Origin: RH-AL1 sp964247745
GTDB lineage: Bacteria > Pseudomonadota > Alphaproteobacteria > Rhizobiales > Beijerinckiaceae
Reading direction: 5' to 3'
Length of the DNA stretch: 64,000 nucleotides
Assembly: GCA_964247745.1 (NCBI GenBank)
Contig: CAXTVT010000005.1
Coordinates: 1 to 64,000 of the forward strand
This document shows positions 32,340-42,443 of this stretch, one piece after another (the stretch's first letter is position 1; each line of letters begins with the position of its first letter). A program made the translations under genes and the position numbers. The notes beneath the pieces were generated by a model. The model saw only the letters and a program-made list of their open reading frames with translations. It searched no databases and was not told the origin of the DNA.

Positions 32340-33310
32340 CGCGGAGCGCTCCCGTCGAGGCTCAAGGCGAGGTCGGCCACGAGCCCGGCCTCGTCCGGCA
32401 TTTCCTCGACCTGGCCGACATCCCCGCGCCCGAGCTGCGCCGCATCCTCGACCACGCCGCCGCGCTCAAGGGGCGCTGGCGGCGCGGCATGCCCTCGCGC
32501 GACAAGCCGCTCGCCGGCAAGACGCTGGCGATGATCTTCGACAAGCCCTCGACCCGCACCCGCGTCTCGTTCGATGTCGGCATGCGCCAGCTCGGCGGCG
32601 ACGCCATCATGCTGACCGGCAAGGAGATGCAGCTCGGCCGTGGCGAGAGCATCGCCGACACGGCGCGCGTGCTGTCGCGCTTCGTCGATGCCGTCGTGAT
32701 CCGCATCCTCGACCATTCCGCGATGCGCGAGCTGGCCCGACACGCCAGCGTGCCGATCATCAACGGCCTGACCAAGCGCACGCACCCGTGCCAGATCATG
32801 GCCGACCTGCTGACCTACGAGGAGCGGCGCGGGCCGATCGCCGGGCGCACCGTGGCCTGGTGCGGCGACGGCAACAACGTGCTCGCTTCCTGGGTGCAGG
32901 CGGCGCAGCGCTTCGCCTTCACGCTGAAGATCGCCACGCCGAAAGGACTGGGGCTGCCGGCGGAGGTGGTCGACTGGACGGCGGCGTCGGGTGCCGACGT
33001 GCGCTTCACCGACGATCCCTTCGCCGCGGTGGAGGGGGCGGATTGCGTCGTCACCGACTGCTGGCTGTCGATGGGCGACGAGGAGAAGACCTCGCGTCAC
33101 CAGATGCTGAAGCCCTACCAGGTCGACGAGCGGCTGATGGCAGCGGCGGCGCCGGAGGCTCTGTTCATGCACTGCCTGCCGGCGCACCGTGGCGAGGAGG
33201 TCACCGACGCGGTGATCGACGGCCCGCAATCCGTGGTGTTCGACGAGGCCGAGAACCGGCTCCATGCGCAGAAGGGCATCCTGGCGTGGTGCCTGGGGGC
33301 GATGGATTGA
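32336..33310 (+). CDS. argF: Ornithine carbamoyltransferase
   Basis: ArgF forms citrulline from ornithine and carbamoyl phosphate. The 324-residue protein has the carbamoyl-phosphate motif KPSTRTRVSFDVG, the THPCQIMADLLT motif, VAWCGDGNNVLASW, the ornithine-side DCWLSMGDEE (family D-x-W-x-S-M-G), and the active-site MHCLPAHRGEEVTD. ATG 32336 overlaps the argD stop, so the two are coupled. hslO follows after a type 2 dispersed repeat; argD-argF-hslO order is common in Hyphomicrobiales. Confidence 0.97.
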   Translation: MTRSAPVEAQGEVGHEPGLVRHFLDLADIPAPELRRILDHAAALKGRWRRGMPSRDKPLAGKTLAMIFDKPSTRTRVSFDVGMRQLGGDAIMLTGKEMQLGRGESIADTARVLSRFVDAVVIRILDHSAMRELARHASVPIINGLTKRTHPCQIMADLLTYEERRGPIAGRTVAWCGDGNNVLASWVQAAQRFAFTLKIATPKGLGLPAEVVDWTAASGADVRFTDDPFAAVEGADCVVTDCWLSMGDEEKTSRHQMLKPYQVDERLMAAAAPEALFMHCLPAHRGEEVTDAVIDGPQSVVFDEAENRLHAQKGILAWCLGAMD

Positions 33311-33312
33311 TG

Positions 33313-33440
33313 CCTGTCATTCCGGACGGAGCGCAGCGGAGTTCCGGAACCCATTGCGCTCTCCGGGTGGGCTCCTCCCGCGAAGCGCAATGGGTTTCGG
33401 GTTCGCCTGCGGCGCCCCGGAACGACAGAGATGGGAGCCG
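33313..33440. repeat. Dispersed palindromic repeat, type 2, inside the argF-hslO gap
   Basis: The element reads TGTCATTCCGGACGGAGCGC at its left end and has ACCCATTGCG...GCGCAATGGGT in the middle. It ends GGGTTCGCCTGCGGCGCCCC-GGAACGACAG. This is the reverse orientation of the copy at 9402-9532, with a different inner loop. It fills nearly all the gap between the two genes. Confidence 0.75.
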
Positions 33441-33452
33441 GGCGAGACATCG

Positions 33453-34445
33453 ATGACGGACGAACAGGAGCCGATCGGTCTCGACATGAGCCGCCCCGTG
33501 TCCGACCTCGGGCACGACGATCTCGTGCTGCCCTTCGCCGTCGAGCCGCTCGACGTGCGCGGCCGCGTGGTGCGGCTGGGACCGGCGGTCGATCACATCC
33601 TCGCGCAGCACAAGTACCCGCCGCCTGTGGCGCGCCTCGTCGGCGAGGCGGCGGCGCTGACCGTGCTGTTGGGATCGTCGCTGCGCATGGAGGGTCGCTT
33701 CCAGCTGCAGACCAAGAGCGACGGCTCGATCGACATGCTGGTCGTCGATTTCGACGCGCCGGATCGGCTGCGCGCCTTCGCGCGGTTCGACGCCGCCAAG
33801 CTCGCCGCGACGCCGCCGAACGGCGGTGACCTGCTCGGCCACGGCCATCTCGCCTTCACCATCGAGCGCGGCGGCGAGACCTCGCGCTACCAGGGTGTCG
33901 TCGCGCTGGAAGGGCAGGGCCTCGAGGCCGCCGCGCACCAATATTTCCGCCAGTCCGAGCAGATCCCGACGCTGGTGCGGCTCGCCGTCGCGGAGAACGT
34001 CACCGGGGCGGGAGCGGCCTGGCGCGCCGGCGGCCTGATGGTGCAGTTCCTGCCGGATTCGCCCGAGCGCCGGCGCCAAGCCGACCTCGACCCCGGCGAC
34101 GCGCCGGCCGATTACCGCGCGCCCGACATCGACCTCGACGACGCCTGGACCGAGGCCGTGGCGCTCGCCGAGACCATCGAGGACCACGAGCTGGTCGATC
34201 CCACCTTGTCCTCGGAGCGGCTGCTCTATCGCCTGTTCCACGAGCGCGGCGTCAAGGTGTTCGAGCCGACCGCGGTGCACGACGCCTGCCGCTGCTCGCG
34301 CGAGCGCATCGATTCGATGCTGCGCTCCTTCACGCCGCAGGAGCGTGCCGACATGATCGGCGAAGACGGCAAGATCGGCGTGACCTGCGAGTTCTGCTCG
34401 ACCCACCGCAGCTTCGACCCGAAGGATTTCGACAAGGGCGCGTGA
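33453..34445 (+). CDS. hslO: Redox-regulated chaperone Hsp33
   Basis: Hsp33 is a cytoplasmic holdase activated by oxidation and unfolding. The 330-residue product starts at ATG 33453 (MTDEQEPIGLDMSRPVSDLG). It has the N-terminal fold with HILAQHKYPPPVARLVGEAAALTVLLGSSLRMEGRFQLQTKSDG. The C-terminal zinc switch is complete: C-x-C (DACRCSRERI) and C-x-x-C (VTCEFCSTHR), with GKIGV before the second pair. It follows argF, a conserved neighbour. Confidence 0.95.
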   Translation: MTDEQEPIGLDMSRPVSDLGHDDLVLPFAVEPLDVRGRVVRLGPAVDHILAQHKYPPPVARLVGEAAALTVLLGSSLRMEGRFQLQTKSDGSIDMLVVDFDAPDRLRAFARFDAAKLAATPPNGGDLLGHGHLAFTIERGGETSRYQGVVALEGQGLEAAAHQYFRQSEQIPTLVRLAVAENVTGAGAAWRAGGLMVQFLPDSPERRRQADLDPGDAPADYRAPDIDLDDAWTEAVALAETIEDHELVDPTLSSERLLYRLFHERGVKVFEPTAVHDACRCSRERIDSMLRSFTPQERADMIGEDGKIGVTCEFCSTHRSFDPKDFDKGA

Positions 34446-34475
34446 GCCGAGGGTGGGCCATTTAGGATCTGCCGG

Positions 34476-35981
34476 TCATGCCGCATCTCTCGCCGTGGCC
34501 TCGCGTTGGTTCGTTTTCACACGATCGTCCCCGGCGAAAAGGTGGTCGAGCCGCGCCTGCTCGTGGGGGCTGCGCGGCACCGCGAGCGCCACGGCGACGT
34601 AGACCGCGAGGTTGAGGACGAGGGCGACGGCGCCCGAGGTGAGGCCGTAGGCCCACGGGATGCCCAGCGGCCATTCGACCTGGAGCAGGCAGACGCAGGC
34701 CACCCCGACGCCAATCGCGGCCAGCGCGGATGGCCGGTCGCCGAACTTCGAGAAGATGCCGACATACAGCGGCACCGCGAGTTGGACCATGAGCTGAAAG
34801 GCGAGAAGCGCGACACTGAACAGGCTCGGCAGCGGAAGGCAGGCGATCGCCGCGGCGGCGAGGGTGAGAAGCGCCATCGCGAGCTGGGCGATCCCCATGA
34901 GGGCGCGATCGCCGGTGGGACGCCCGCGCAGCGCGGCGAGGATGTCGTTGGCGGCCAGCGCGCCGCAGGATTGGACCGTCGCGTCGATGTTGCCCATCGA
35001 GGCGGCGAAGACCACGGTGCCCGCCAGGGCCAGCAGCGGCGCGCCGCCGGCCTCCTGGCTCAGCAGGAACCAGGCGCTCTCGGGAGCCGCGGCAAGCTCC
35101 GGGCGGGTCGAGGCCAGCAGTGCGAGGAGACCGAGACCGGAGACGAAGACGAGCGCGAGCGGCGCGCAAAAGGCCGACGCGCGCCTGACGCTGTCGACGC
35201 CCGACCCCGTGTAGAGCCGCACGAAGAGGTCGGGCCAGCACAGGCTGCTGAGCAGGGGCAGCAGGGTCAGGGAGAAGAACAGCAGCGGTGTGTCGCTGCC
35301 TGGGCCGGGCAGGGCGAGGCGGGCGGCCGGCAGCGCGTCGAGCCGCGCGCCGTGGACGAACAGCCACGCGATGAGGCCGAGGATGAGCCCGCTGCCGGCG
35401 ATGTAGGCGACGACGCCCTGCAGCACGTCCGACACGATGATGCCGCGCATGCCCATCCGGATGGTCCAGACCTGGCGCACGCTCATGACCATTACGCCGA
35501 GCACGACGGCCGCGGTGAAGCCAAGCTTGCCGAACGAGAGCGCGAAGAACACGGCGCCGAGCGACTGCATGCCGAGCACCATCCAGGGAAACAGGCCGGC
35601 GATGCCGAGGAGAGCGGCGGCGACGCGCACGGCGCGCGAGTCGAAGCGCAGCGCCAGCAGGTCGGGCTGGGTCTTGAGGTCGTGCCGCGCGCCCCAGGTC
35701 CAGACCCGCTCGGCCATCAGGAACATGACGGCCGGCGCGAGCAGCGCCGACAACCCCATGCCCACCACCCCGCTGCTGACGATGAACCCGAAGGCACCGA
35801 GGAAGACGGTGCCGGGCTGGTAGGTGTTGAAGAAGGCCATGGCCTGAGCGAAACCGCCGAAGGAGCGGCCGGCGACGGTGAAGTCGGCGAAGTCGCGATC
35901 GACGACGCGCGAGCGCTGGAGCAGCGCGACGACGGCGGCGAAGAACAGCGCCAGCGAGCCGAGCGTGAGGACGATCGCCAT
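34476..35981 (-). CDS. Sodium:solute symporter family protein
   Basis: This 501-residue SSS-family transporter has about 13 predicted helices. The N-terminal region DFADFTVAGRSFGGFAQAMAFFNTYQPGTVFLGAFGFIVSSG and GLFPWMVLGMQSLGAVFFALSFG fit the solute/Na+ symporter fold. ASMGNIDATVQSCGALAANDIL resembles the conserved TM8 region with its small-residue Na2 site. It follows the small membrane partner with TGA directly abutting ATG 35981, so the two are one operon. Substrate is not predictable; organic acids are common for this pairing. Confidence 0.88.
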   Translation of the reverse strand: MAIVLTLGSLALFFAAVVALLQRSRVVDRDFADFTVAGRSFGGFAQAMAFFNTYQPGTVFLGAFGFIVSSGVVGMGLSALLAPAVMFLMAERVWTWGARHDLKTQPDLLALRFDSRAVRVAAALLGIAGLFPWMVLGMQSLGAVFFALSFGKLGFTAAVVLGVMVMSVRQVWTIRMGMRGIIVSDVLQGVVAYIAGSGLILGLIAWLFVHGARLDALPAARLALPGPGSDTPLLFFSLTLLPLLSSLCWPDLFVRLYTGSGVDSVRRASAFCAPLALVFVSGLGLLALLASTRPELAAAPESAWFLLSQEAGGAPLLALAGTVVFAASMGNIDATVQSCGALAANDILAALRGRPTGDRALMGIAQLAMALLTLAAAAIACLPLPSLFSVALLAFQLMVQLAVPLYVGIFSKFGDRPSALAAIGVGVACVCLLQVEWPLGIPWAYGLTSGAVALVLNLAVYVAVALAVPRSPHEQARLDHLFAGDDRVKTNQREATARDAA

Positions 35982-36179
35982 TCAGCCGCGTCTCGCCGGG
36001 GGCGTCCGGCCGAGGGTGTAGGCGCACACGATGCTGGCGGCGATGAAGGCGCTGGTTCCGAAGAGGTAGGCGACGGCCACCGGAACGCCCGCGAGCCGTG
36101 ACCCGGGCGCGAATGGCCAGTCCAGCGGAGGCAACAGCACGAGCGCGCAATCGGCCGCGAACCAGATCCTGATCATCAT
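35982..36179 (-). CDS. Small membrane protein (DUF3311-like) paired with an SSS transporter
   Basis: This is a 65-residue protein from ATG 36179 (an adjacent second ATG at 36176 is possible). It has two hydrophobic stretches, MMIRIWFAADCALVLLPPLDWPF and GVPVAVAYLFGTSAFIAASIVCAYTL, and ends in a basic tail. Such short two-helix proteins are regularly encoded just before SSS symporters and are thought to act as accessory subunits. The stop is immediately followed by the transporter start. The longer form running to 36350 would be antisense overhang and is not supported. Confidence 0.72.
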   Translation of the reverse strand: MMIRIWFAADCALVLLPPLDWPFAPGSRLAGVPVAVAYLFGTSAFIAASIVCAYTLGRTPPARRG

Positions 36180-36367
36180 GCTGCTGGCGTCATGGCGTGG
36201 CACTCCGGACGGTCGTATCGGCCGTGCATCGAAGCCCCGAGCCAGGATGTGGGCCAGGGCATGCGGCCCGCCAAGCCCCGGGAGATCTGCCCGACCTGCC
36301 GCCCGGAGGCTTGCCAGCTGCCGAGCACCTCGGGCTACATCGCGATCCATCGCACCGGACGGGACGC

Positions 36368-37738
36368 ATGCAGCTCCTCACCCATCTCCTCGCGCGCATC
36401 GTGCTCGTCGGCGCTCTCTGCCTGGCGGCGGCGACCGGCCTGCTGCTGGTCGAGACCCACCGCGACATGGATCGCGCCACGCGGACCAGCGCCGACCGGG
36501 CGGTCGTTCGGCTCCAGGCGCTCTACTGGCAGGATCTGGTGTGGCGCGACGGCTTGAGCCGGTCCGCCTTGCTGCCCCGGCCGGACTGGCGCACGCTCGA
36601 TACGGCAGCGGCGGTCGCGCCCGGGCTCTGCCTGAGCTTCGCCGTTCCGGGCGAGGAGACCCAGCGCCTGTGCAACCAGGCGGTCGGCGCGCTGCCATCC
36701 GCGCCGGCCTGGTTCGTCGCGCTGGATCGCCGCTTGTTCGGCGCCTTCGCGGCCGTCCGGCGTCCGCTCGACGTGCGCTCGCGCCATGCCGGAGACGTCG
36801 AGGTGTCGGCCGATCCCGCCGCGGCGCTGGACCTCGCCTTCGCGCGGATCGCCTCGGCCGCCTGGATCGCGGCGGCCATGACCGGGGGACTGCTGCTGGC
36901 GATCGGCCTGGTGGTCGTCCGGACGCTGCGGCCGCTCGGCGCCGTCACCACTCGACTCCGGCTGATGCAGGAGGCCGATTACGCGCCGGTCGGCGGGTGC
37001 CGCCCGCCGTTCGAATTCGGTCGCATCGCCGATGCCGTCGATGCGCTGGCGTCACGGCTGACGCAGACCGAGGCGGCGCGCGCGGCGCTCACGCGACGGC
37101 TGTTCCAAGTGCAGGAAGAGGAGCGCCGCGCGCTGGCCCGCGACCTCCACGACGAATTCGGTCAATGCCTGTTCGCCGTCGGCACCTGCGCCGCTTCGAT
37201 CGAGGCCGGCGCCGGCGATCGCCCGGACCTCGCGGCGGATGCCCGCGCGGTGTCCGGCCTGGCGCGGCGCATGATGACCACGTTGCGCGAAGCGCTGGTG
37301 CGGCTGCGCTCGCAGGACGTGGACGAACTGGGGCTCGAGGCCGCGCTGCGAGACATGGTGTCCCGCTCGCACGGTCGCGCCGGCACCCTGGTCAGCCTCG
37401 ACGTCGAGGGCGACCTCGCGGCGGTGCCGCGGCGGGTCGCGATCGACCTGTTCCGCGTGGCGCAGGAGTGCCTCACCAACGCCGCGCGCCACGCCGCGGC
37501 GCGCCACATCCGCCTTGCCGTGACGACCGCCGCGACGGCGGTGTCGCTGGACGTCGAGGACGACGGCGGCGGCGACCTCGCCGCCGTCCGCGCCGGCGCC
37601 GGCCAAGGCCTGCTCGGCATCCGCGAGCGTATCGCCGCGCTCGGCGGCGACCTGGTGGTCGCCCGGGCCCAGGCCGGCCTGCGGATCGCCGCGACCATCC
37701 CCTACGCCGCGCCCGCGGTGGTGCCGGTCGCGGCGTGA
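36368..37738 (+). CDS. Sensor histidine kinase, NarL/UhpB type (HisKA_3)
   Basis: This 456-residue membrane kinase has TM1 at residues 5-27 (THLLARIVLVGALCLAAATGLLLVE), a periplasmic domain of about 130 residues with two Cys (LCLSF, RLCNQAV), and TM2 (AAWIAAAMTGGLLLAIGLVVV). A HAMP-like linker leads to the His box LARDLHDEFGQCLFAVGTCAASIEAG with a complete DxxxQ phosphatase motif (DEFGQ). N-box AQECLTNAARHAAA and G-box DDGGGD...GQGLLGIRERI follow. It faces the SSS operon, which may be its target. The stop overlaps the GTG start of its regulator. Confidence 0.9.
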   Translation: MQLLTHLLARIVLVGALCLAAATGLLLVETHRDMDRATRTSADRAVVRLQALYWQDLVWRDGLSRSALLPRPDWRTLDTAAAVAPGLCLSFAVPGEETQRLCNQAVGALPSAPAWFVALDRRLFGAFAAVRRPLDVRSRHAGDVEVSADPAAALDLAFARIASAAWIAAAMTGGLLLAIGLVVVRTLRPLGAVTTRLRLMQEADYAPVGGCRPPFEFGRIADAVDALASRLTQTEAARAALTRRLFQVQEEERRALARDLHDEFGQCLFAVGTCAASIEAGAGDRPDLAADARAVSGLARRMMTTLREALVRLRSQDVDELGLEAALRDMVSRSHGRAGTLVSLDVEGDLAAVPRRVAIDLFRVAQECLTNAARHAAARHIRLAVTTAATAVSLDVEDDGGGDLAAVRAGAGQGLLGIRERIAALGGDLVVARAQAGLRIAATIPYAAPAVVPVAA

Positions 37739-38370
37739 CGACCATCCTGCTCGTCGACGACCATCCCGTGGTCCGCGACGGCTACCGGCGGCTGTTCGAA
37801 CGACGGCCCGGCTGGCACGTGGTCGGCGAGGCCGGGGATGCCGCCGCCGCCTACAAGGCCTATCGCGACACCAGGCCCGATGTGGTGGTGATGGACCTGT
37901 CCCTGCCGGGACCGGGCGGCCTCGAAGCTGTGCGCCACATCCGGCAATGGGACCGCCGCGCCCGCGTTCTCGTACTCACCATGCATGCCAACCCAGCCTT
38001 CGCCACCAAGGCCTTCGAGGCCGGCGCCACCGGCTACGCCACCAAGAGCGGCGATCCCGCCGACCTCGTGCTGCATTTGGAGCGCGTGTCGCGTGGCGAG
38101 CAGACGATCGCGGCCGAGGTCGCCGGGCCGCTGGCGCTCGCGGCCTGCGAGGGATCCCCGCTCGGGCCGTTGAGCCCGCGCGAGACCGAGATCCTGCGCC
38201 TCGTCGCGTCGGGCTGGACGACGGCGGAGATCGCCGACGCCATGAGCCTCAGTCCCAAGACGATTCATAATTATCACTACGAGGTGAAGGCCAAGCTCGG
38301 TGCGCGTACCGACGCCGAACTCGTCCACCTCGCGATGCGCGCCGGCCTGGTCCCCTGTCCGATCGACTGA
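37735..38370 (+). CDS. Response regulator, NarL family
   Basis: This 211-residue regulator starts at GTG 37735, overlapping the kinase stop. The receiver has VDDHPVVRDGYRRLF, phospho-acceptor Asp in VVVMDLSLPGPGG, and Lys in GYATKSGDP. The NarL-type HTH is LSPRETEILRLVASGWTTAEIADAMSLSPKTIHNYHYEVKAKL. It is the cognate partner of the kinase just upstream. A hairpin follows immediately after the stop. Confidence 0.93.
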   Translation: MTTILLVDDHPVVRDGYRRLFERRPGWHVVGEAGDAAAAYKAYRDTRPDVVVMDLSLPGPGGLEAVRHIRQWDRRARVLVLTMHANPAFATKAFEAGATGYATKSGDPADLVLHLERVSRGEQTIAAEVAGPLALAACEGSPLGPLSPRETEILRLVASGWTTAEIADAMSLSPKTIHNYHYEVKAKLGARTDAELVHLAMRAGLVPCPID

Positions 38371-38393
38371 GTGCCGACCCGCGGCATCGGCAC
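38371..38393 (+). terminator. Hairpin directly after the response-regulator stop
   Basis: GTGCCGA (38371-38377) and TCGGCAC (38387-38393) form perfect seven-base arms with a nine-base loop, starting right after the stop codon. There is no T-run, so intrinsic termination is uncertain. Confidence 0.4.
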
Positions 38394-38506
38394 GCCGCCC
38401 GCGAGTGGCGAACCGCCGCCGGGGCGCCGCTCGCATTGCAACACCGGCTTGCATCTTCTAAGCCGCATCGCGAAAGGGCGTCCCGGGGCGCTTGCGGAGC
38501 AGGACG

Positions 38507-39547
<1,041 letters not shown>

Positions 39548-39575
39548 GCCCTACGACCCACAGGAGAGTCCAGCT

Positions 39576-40883
39576 TTGCGCATCGCCATGATCGGATCGG
39601 GCTACGTCGGCCTCGTATCGGGAGCCTGCTTCTCGGATTTCGGGCACGTCGTCACCTGCGTCGACCTCGACGAGAAGAAGATCGCCGCGCTGCACCAGGG
39701 CGTGATGCCGATCTACGAGCCCGGCCTGAAGGAGCTCGTCGCCCGCAACGTGCGCGAGGGTCGTCTGTCCTTCTCGACCGATCTCGCGGGATCGATCGCC
39801 GACGTCGAGGCCGTGTTCATCGCGGTGGGAACGCCGTCGCGCCACGGCGACGGCCACGCCGACCTCTCCTACGTCTACGCCGCCGCCGCCGACGTGGCGC
39901 TCGCCGCCAAGGGCCCGCTGGTGATCATCACCAAGTCGACCGTGCCGGTCGGCACCGGCGACGAGGTCGAGCGCATCTGCCGCAACAAGCGGCCGGATCT
40001 CGCCATCGACATCGTCTCCAACCCCGAGTTCCTGCGCGAGGGCGCCGCGATCGAGGATTTCAAGCGGCCGGACCGCGTCGTCGTGGGATGCCAGAGCGCC
40101 CGCGCCCGCGAGGTTATGGCGGCGATCTACCGGCCGCTCTCGCTCAATCAGATGCCGCTCGTGTACGTCGACCGCCGCACCTCGGAACTCATCAAATACG
40201 CCTCCAACGCCTTCCTCGCGGTGAAGATCACCTTCATCAACGAGATGGCCGACCTCTGCGAGAAGACCGGCGCCAACGTCCAGGACGTCGCCCGCGGCAT
40301 GGGGCTCGACGGTCGCATCGGCGGCAAGTTCCTCCACGCCGGCCCCGGCTACGGCGGCTCCTGCTTCCCCAAGGACACGCTCGCGCTGGTCAAGACGGGG
40401 CAGGACTACGAGGCGCCGATCCGCATCGTCGAGACGGTGGTGGCGGTGAACGACCAGCGCAAGCGCGCGATGGGCCGCAAGATCATCGCGGCCTGCGGCG
40501 GCAACGTGCGCGGCAAGACGATCGCGATCCTGGGCCTGGCCTTCAAGCCCAACACCGACGACATGCGCGAGGCGCCGGCGCTGTCGATCATCGCCACGCT
40601 TCAGGACGCCGGCGCCACGGTGCGCGGCTACGATCCCGAGAGCATCGAGCAGGCGCGTCCGCTGTTGCGCGGCGTCGAGTTCGCGGCCAACGCCTACGAT
40701 TGCGTGGCGGACGCCGACGCCGTCGCCATCCTCACCGAGTGGGACGAGTTCCGCGCCCTCGACCTCGGCCGCCTCAAGGCCGCGCTGAAGGCCCCGATAC
40801 TGGTCGACCTCCGCAACATCTACCCGCCGGAGGACGCGCGCCGCGAGGGGTTCCAGTACACGAGCGTGGGGCGGCCCGGATGA
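39576..40883 (+). CDS. ugd: UDP-glucose 6-dehydrogenase
   Basis: Ugd oxidises UDP-glucose to UDP-glucuronate with two NAD+. The 435-residue protein starts at TTG 39576 (MRIAMIGSGYVGLVSGAC), preceded by CAGGAGAG. It has the NAD-binding motif GSGYVGLVSGACFSDFGH, FIAVGTPSR, the catalytic Cys in GPGYGGSCFPKDT near residue 260, and a C-terminal second Rossmann domain (IAILGLAFKPNTDDMREAPAL). It follows the UDP-xylose synthase gene by 28 bases and supplies its substrate, although it is placed second. Confidence 0.96.
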   Translation: MRIAMIGSGYVGLVSGACFSDFGHVVTCVDLDEKKIAALHQGVMPIYEPGLKELVARNVREGRLSFSTDLAGSIADVEAVFIAVGTPSRHGDGHADLSYVYAAAADVALAAKGPLVIITKSTVPVGTGDEVERICRNKRPDLAIDIVSNPEFLREGAAIEDFKRPDRVVVGCQSARAREVMAAIYRPLSLNQMPLVYVDRRTSELIKYASNAFLAVKITFINEMADLCEKTGANVQDVARGMGLDGRIGGKFLHAGPGYGGSCFPKDTLALVKTGQDYEAPIRIVETVVAVNDQRKRAMGRKIIAACGGNVRGKTIAILGLAFKPNTDDMREAPALSIIATLQDAGATVRGYDPESIEQARPLLRGVEFAANAYDCVADADAVAILTEWDEFRALDLGRLKAALKAPILVDLRNIYPPEDARREGFQYTSVGRPG

Positions 40884-41030
40884 CGTTCGAGCACGCTGGG
40901 CGTAACCATCGATCAACACGGACCTTACGTGTCCGATCGCATGATGCGCCGCAGATAGTGCCTCGAACGCGGTAGATGCCAAGGATCGCGAGCGGACAAG
41001 TCGGCGGCGGACGTCGCGCTGGCCGCCGTC

Positions 41031-42254
41031 TCAGCTTTGACCGGCGTGCAGCTTGTAGAAGACGTGATGGCCGATGACGTCCATCTTCACCAGCCGTCTC
41101 GCCCACCCCGGCCTCACGTAGTTGGCATGGTAGTGCGTCGCGCCGCCGACGTCGGAGAGGTAGGTCTGGCCGCCGATCACCGCGTCGGCGATGCGTGTGG
41201 CCGTGTGCCACGAGTCCATCTCGGTCACCCGCAGCGACTTGCCTTCGCAGGCGAAGGAGAATTGGCAGGCCTTGTAGTGCGTGCGGTTCTGATAGACGAC
41301 GCCGCAGATCGAGGCCGGGTAGAGGCCCGAGGTGGCGCGGTTCAGCACCACCTGCGCCACGGCGGCCTGGCCCTCCTCGGGCTCCGAGCGGGATTCGAAA
41401 TAGACCGCCTCCGCCAGGCACTTTCGCTCGCGCGCGCCGCGGTCGCCGACGAGCAGGGCGGCATAGTTCGGGCGGCCGGCGATGCGCGGGACGACGGTGG
41501 CGTCGGGCAGCCGTAGGCTCATCGCGATCGGTGCGCCGTCTGCCGGCGTCGGCGTGGTCGAGGACAACGCATCGGCGCGCGCCACCTTCGGCGTCGCCCC
41601 TTGCTCCAGCCGCTCCTTCAGCGCCGCGGGGCGCATCGCGATGGCCGCGGACGCGTCGCGCGCCTCGTCGCTGGCGTCCTGCATATCCTCTCCGGCGGCC
41701 CATGGCGCGAAGGCCGCGGTGCCGTCGAGCGGGTCGGCGCCGGTGTCACCGAGCGAGAAGCCCGCCGCCGGCATGGCATCGTCGTGCGGCGCCAGCATCT
41801 CGCTCTGCCGCGCGCTCACCATGCCGCCGGGACGGCGCAAGCGCGTGTCGAAGGTGGGACGCAATCCCACCACCGGTGCACCCTTGTGGCTGCGGTCGAT
41901 CACGGGAAGCGCCGAAGGGGTCGCGGTAGCGGATTGGCGCTTGAGCTCGCGGCGAGGCTCGATCTCGTCGGTGATCGTGCGGAATTCGGCGTTGCGGCCC
42001 GTCTCGTAGCGCGCCGGCGAGAGCGTCGCCGCGGGGCGACCCAGGCCGAAGTGCCCGAAATCGCCGGTCAGAGCCGCCGAACCGAGCGGCACGAGATCGT
42101 CGGGCTGCTGCACGGCTTCGGCCGAGAGCGCGGCCAGCGAGCCGCCGATTGTGGCGGTCTGGCCGGCATCGGCCGTGAACGACACGAGCAGCCCCACGGC
42201 CAGGCACCAGGGCGCGACGACTCCCACCGCCCATCTGGTGCCCGAACGCTTCAT
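41031..42254 (-). CDS. Cell wall hydrolase, SleB/CwlJ type
   Basis: This 407-residue exported protein starts at ATG 42254 (GGAGGG upstream); the N-terminal WAVGVVAPWCLAVGLLVSFTADAGQ is a signal or anchor segment. About 230 residues of low-complexity linker follow. The C-terminal 130 residues form a hydrolase_2 domain: KCLAEAVYFESRSEPEEGQAAVAQVVLNRATSGLYPASICGVVYQN, then CQFSFACEG and GGATHYHANYVRPGWA. The Glu in YFESRSEPEEGQ is the expected catalytic residue of these lytic-transglycosylase-like or amidase-like enzymes. Alphaproteobacteria do not sporulate, so it serves in wall remodelling. Confidence 0.88.
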   Translation of the reverse strand: MKRSGTRWAVGVVAPWCLAVGLLVSFTADAGQTATIGGSLAALSAEAVQQPDDLVPLGSAALTGDFGHFGLGRPAATLSPARYETGRNAEFRTITDEIEPRRELKRQSATATPSALPVIDRSHKGAPVVGLRPTFDTRLRRPGGMVSARQSEMLAPHDDAMPAAGFSLGDTGADPLDGTAAFAPWAAGEDMQDASDEARDASAAIAMRPAALKERLEQGATPKVARADALSSTTPTPADGAPIAMSLRLPDATVVPRIAGRPNYAALLVGDRGARERKCLAEAVYFESRSEPEEGQAAVAQVVLNRATSGLYPASICGVVYQNRTHYKACQFSFACEGKSLRVTEMDSWHTATRIADAVIGGQTYLSDVGGATHYHANYVRPGWARRLVKMDVIGHHVFYKLHAGQS

Positions 42255-42443
42255 ACGGCCCTCCGACGCCCGCAGCCGCCTGCGCGACACGGTTCCGCTT
42301 TATCGCCGAATGGGCTTAGGGGAGGGTTACGCCGAGGCGGCCGCCGGCTGTGCCATCGCGGGACATCGTGGCCTGTACGCGGCCCGCTTGACGGCGCCGG
42401 CCGTCGCCGTCATCGATAAGGCTCAGCTTCGCAGGAGATCGCC

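Noticed and set aside
40880..40975. 31-codon ORF overlapping the ugd stop
   Set aside because: ATGA overlap suggests coupling, but the peptide is short and Arg-rich with no conserved feature, so support is insufficient.
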